Positions 31,922 to 32,297 of a stretch of 32,297 bases of DNA are shown in pieces (positions within the stretch are counted from its first letter, which is position 1; the number at the start of each line of letters is the position of its first letter). The notes under the pieces were generated by a model. It saw only the letters and a program-made list of their open reading frames with translations. It made no database searches and was not told the DNA's origin. The stretch covers positions 1-32,297 of the forward strand of contig NZ_CALINL010000008.1 in the NCBI RefSeq assembly GCF_938045225.1, written 5' to 3'. This DNA comes from an uncultured Campylobacter sp. Lineage in GTDB: Bacteria; Campylobacterota; Campylobacteria; Campylobacterales; Campylobacteraceae. A program made the position numbers and the translations under genes.

Positions 31922-32164
31922 TTATAAAATATGCACTTCGTACATGTAGTCGTTTTCGTCTAGGCCGTAGCGAACGGTGCGGTGATAGACGCTAAGGCCT
32001 TTTTCCTCGAAAAATTCAACCAAAGCGATGAGTTGTTTATGGCTGTTTTCTCTGTCGAAATAGAAAATTTGTTGCGGATCTTTGGCAAATGCCGCTTCGA
32101 TTTTTTCAAGAGAGATCGTTTTTGGTTTGGCGTCAAGTTGCGTTCTAGCGAGTTTTAGCTCCAT
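31922..32164 (-). CDS. HP0268-family small protein
   Basis: The 80-residue product agrees from memory with HP0268 of H. pylori: MELKLARTQLDAK at the start, then IFYFDRENSHKQLIALVEFFEEKGLSVYHRTVR and a DENDYMYEVHIL end. HP0268 also sits next to miaB. Members of this family have been reported to be small nucleases with a nicking activity; whether this one is active cannot be told here. AAAGGA precedes the ATG. It is first in the seven-gene operon ending at the PilO-like gene. Confidence 0.8.
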   Translation of the reverse strand: MELKLARTQLDAKPKTISLEKIEAAFAKDPQQIFYFDRENSHKQLIALVEFFEEKGLSVYHRTVRYGLDENDYMYEVHIL

Positions 32165-32198
32165 TTTTAATCCTTTGAAATCTTTAATTTAATCTGTG

Positions 32199-32207
32199 AA
32201 TATAGCA
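32199..32207 (-). promoter_or_regulatory. extended -10 promoter of the miaB operon
   Basis: On the minus strand TGCTATATT, 35 bases upstream of the HP0268-family gene. Confidence 0.5.
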
Positions 32208-32254
32208 AAAACATCTTAAAAAACGCATTAAACTTCTTAAAAGTATAAAGCTTG

Positions 32255-32260
32255 TATAAT
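32255..32260 (+). promoter_or_regulatory. -10 element reading out of the window
   Basis: A perfect TATAAT on the plus strand, probably for the next gene to the right. In C. jejuni I recall nusA next to this family, but the gene is not in the window. Confidence 0.5.
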
Positions 32261-32297
32261 ACCCCTCTAACTCAAAAATTCCCCCAAATTTAAATAA

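Overview
The window is chromosomal DNA of a Campylobacter species. It is more GC-rich than C. jejuni, which by composition suggests the C. showae / C. rectus / C. curvus group; the species is an inference. Several gene neighbourhoods are ones I recall from epsilonproteobacteria: fliR - acidic protein - gmk - tatA - argS; rsfS/nadD divergent from gapA-pgk-tpiA-fabI; panC, rimO, tilS; and HP0268-family gene - miaB - acyltransferase - PilM/N/O-like genes. Genes are tightly packed, many overlap by a few bases, and GTG and TTG starts are common. The hexamer AAATTT is extremely frequent on both strands. I saw no rRNA, tRNA, CRISPR array, transposase or integrase.

Layout. Bases 207-5115 (+) hold fliR, a very acidic repeat-containing protein that appears split by a frameshift near 2209, gmk, tatA and argS. 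Bases 5183-7608 (+) hold three independent envelope-type genes: a VanZ-like membrane protein, a YpfJ-type zinc peptidase and a Tat-signal protein with a catalytically degenerate aldo/keto-reductase-like domain. Bases 8019-8881 (-) are nadD-rsfS. Bases 9196-13190 (+) are gapA-pgk-tpiA and fabI; the tpiA-fabI gap contains two long palindromic structures. DUF2625 and old-yellow-enzyme genes follow (13269-15122).

Bases 15364-16985 (-) are exbB-exbD-tonB, divergent from a TonB-dependent outer-membrane receptor (17203-19200, +). Together they form a self-contained iron or haem uptake unit around one control region. A gene-free stretch between convergent genes (19201-19579) contains terminators and a textbook G-quadruplex motif. 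Bases 19580-22979 (-) read prfB, a small unknown gene, an RclA-like flavin disulfide reductase and a Cys-rich Sel1 lipoprotein. Bases 23039-23833 (-) are a compact AT-rich yqjD/yqjE-like membrane operon with a small third gene.

Bases 23999-27117 (+) are panC-rimO-tilS behind a strong extended -10 promoter. Bases 27452-32164 (-) are a seven-gene operon: HP0268-family protein, miaB, DUF374 acyltransferase, a small membrane-anchored protein and PilM-, PilN- and PilO-like proteins. The right edge holds a promoter pointing out of the window. The most interesting points are the frameshifted acidic gene, the Tat-exported AKR pseudoenzyme, the G-quadruplex, the nested palindromes around tpiA/fabI and the PilMNO-like platform tied to tRNA modification and lipid genes.
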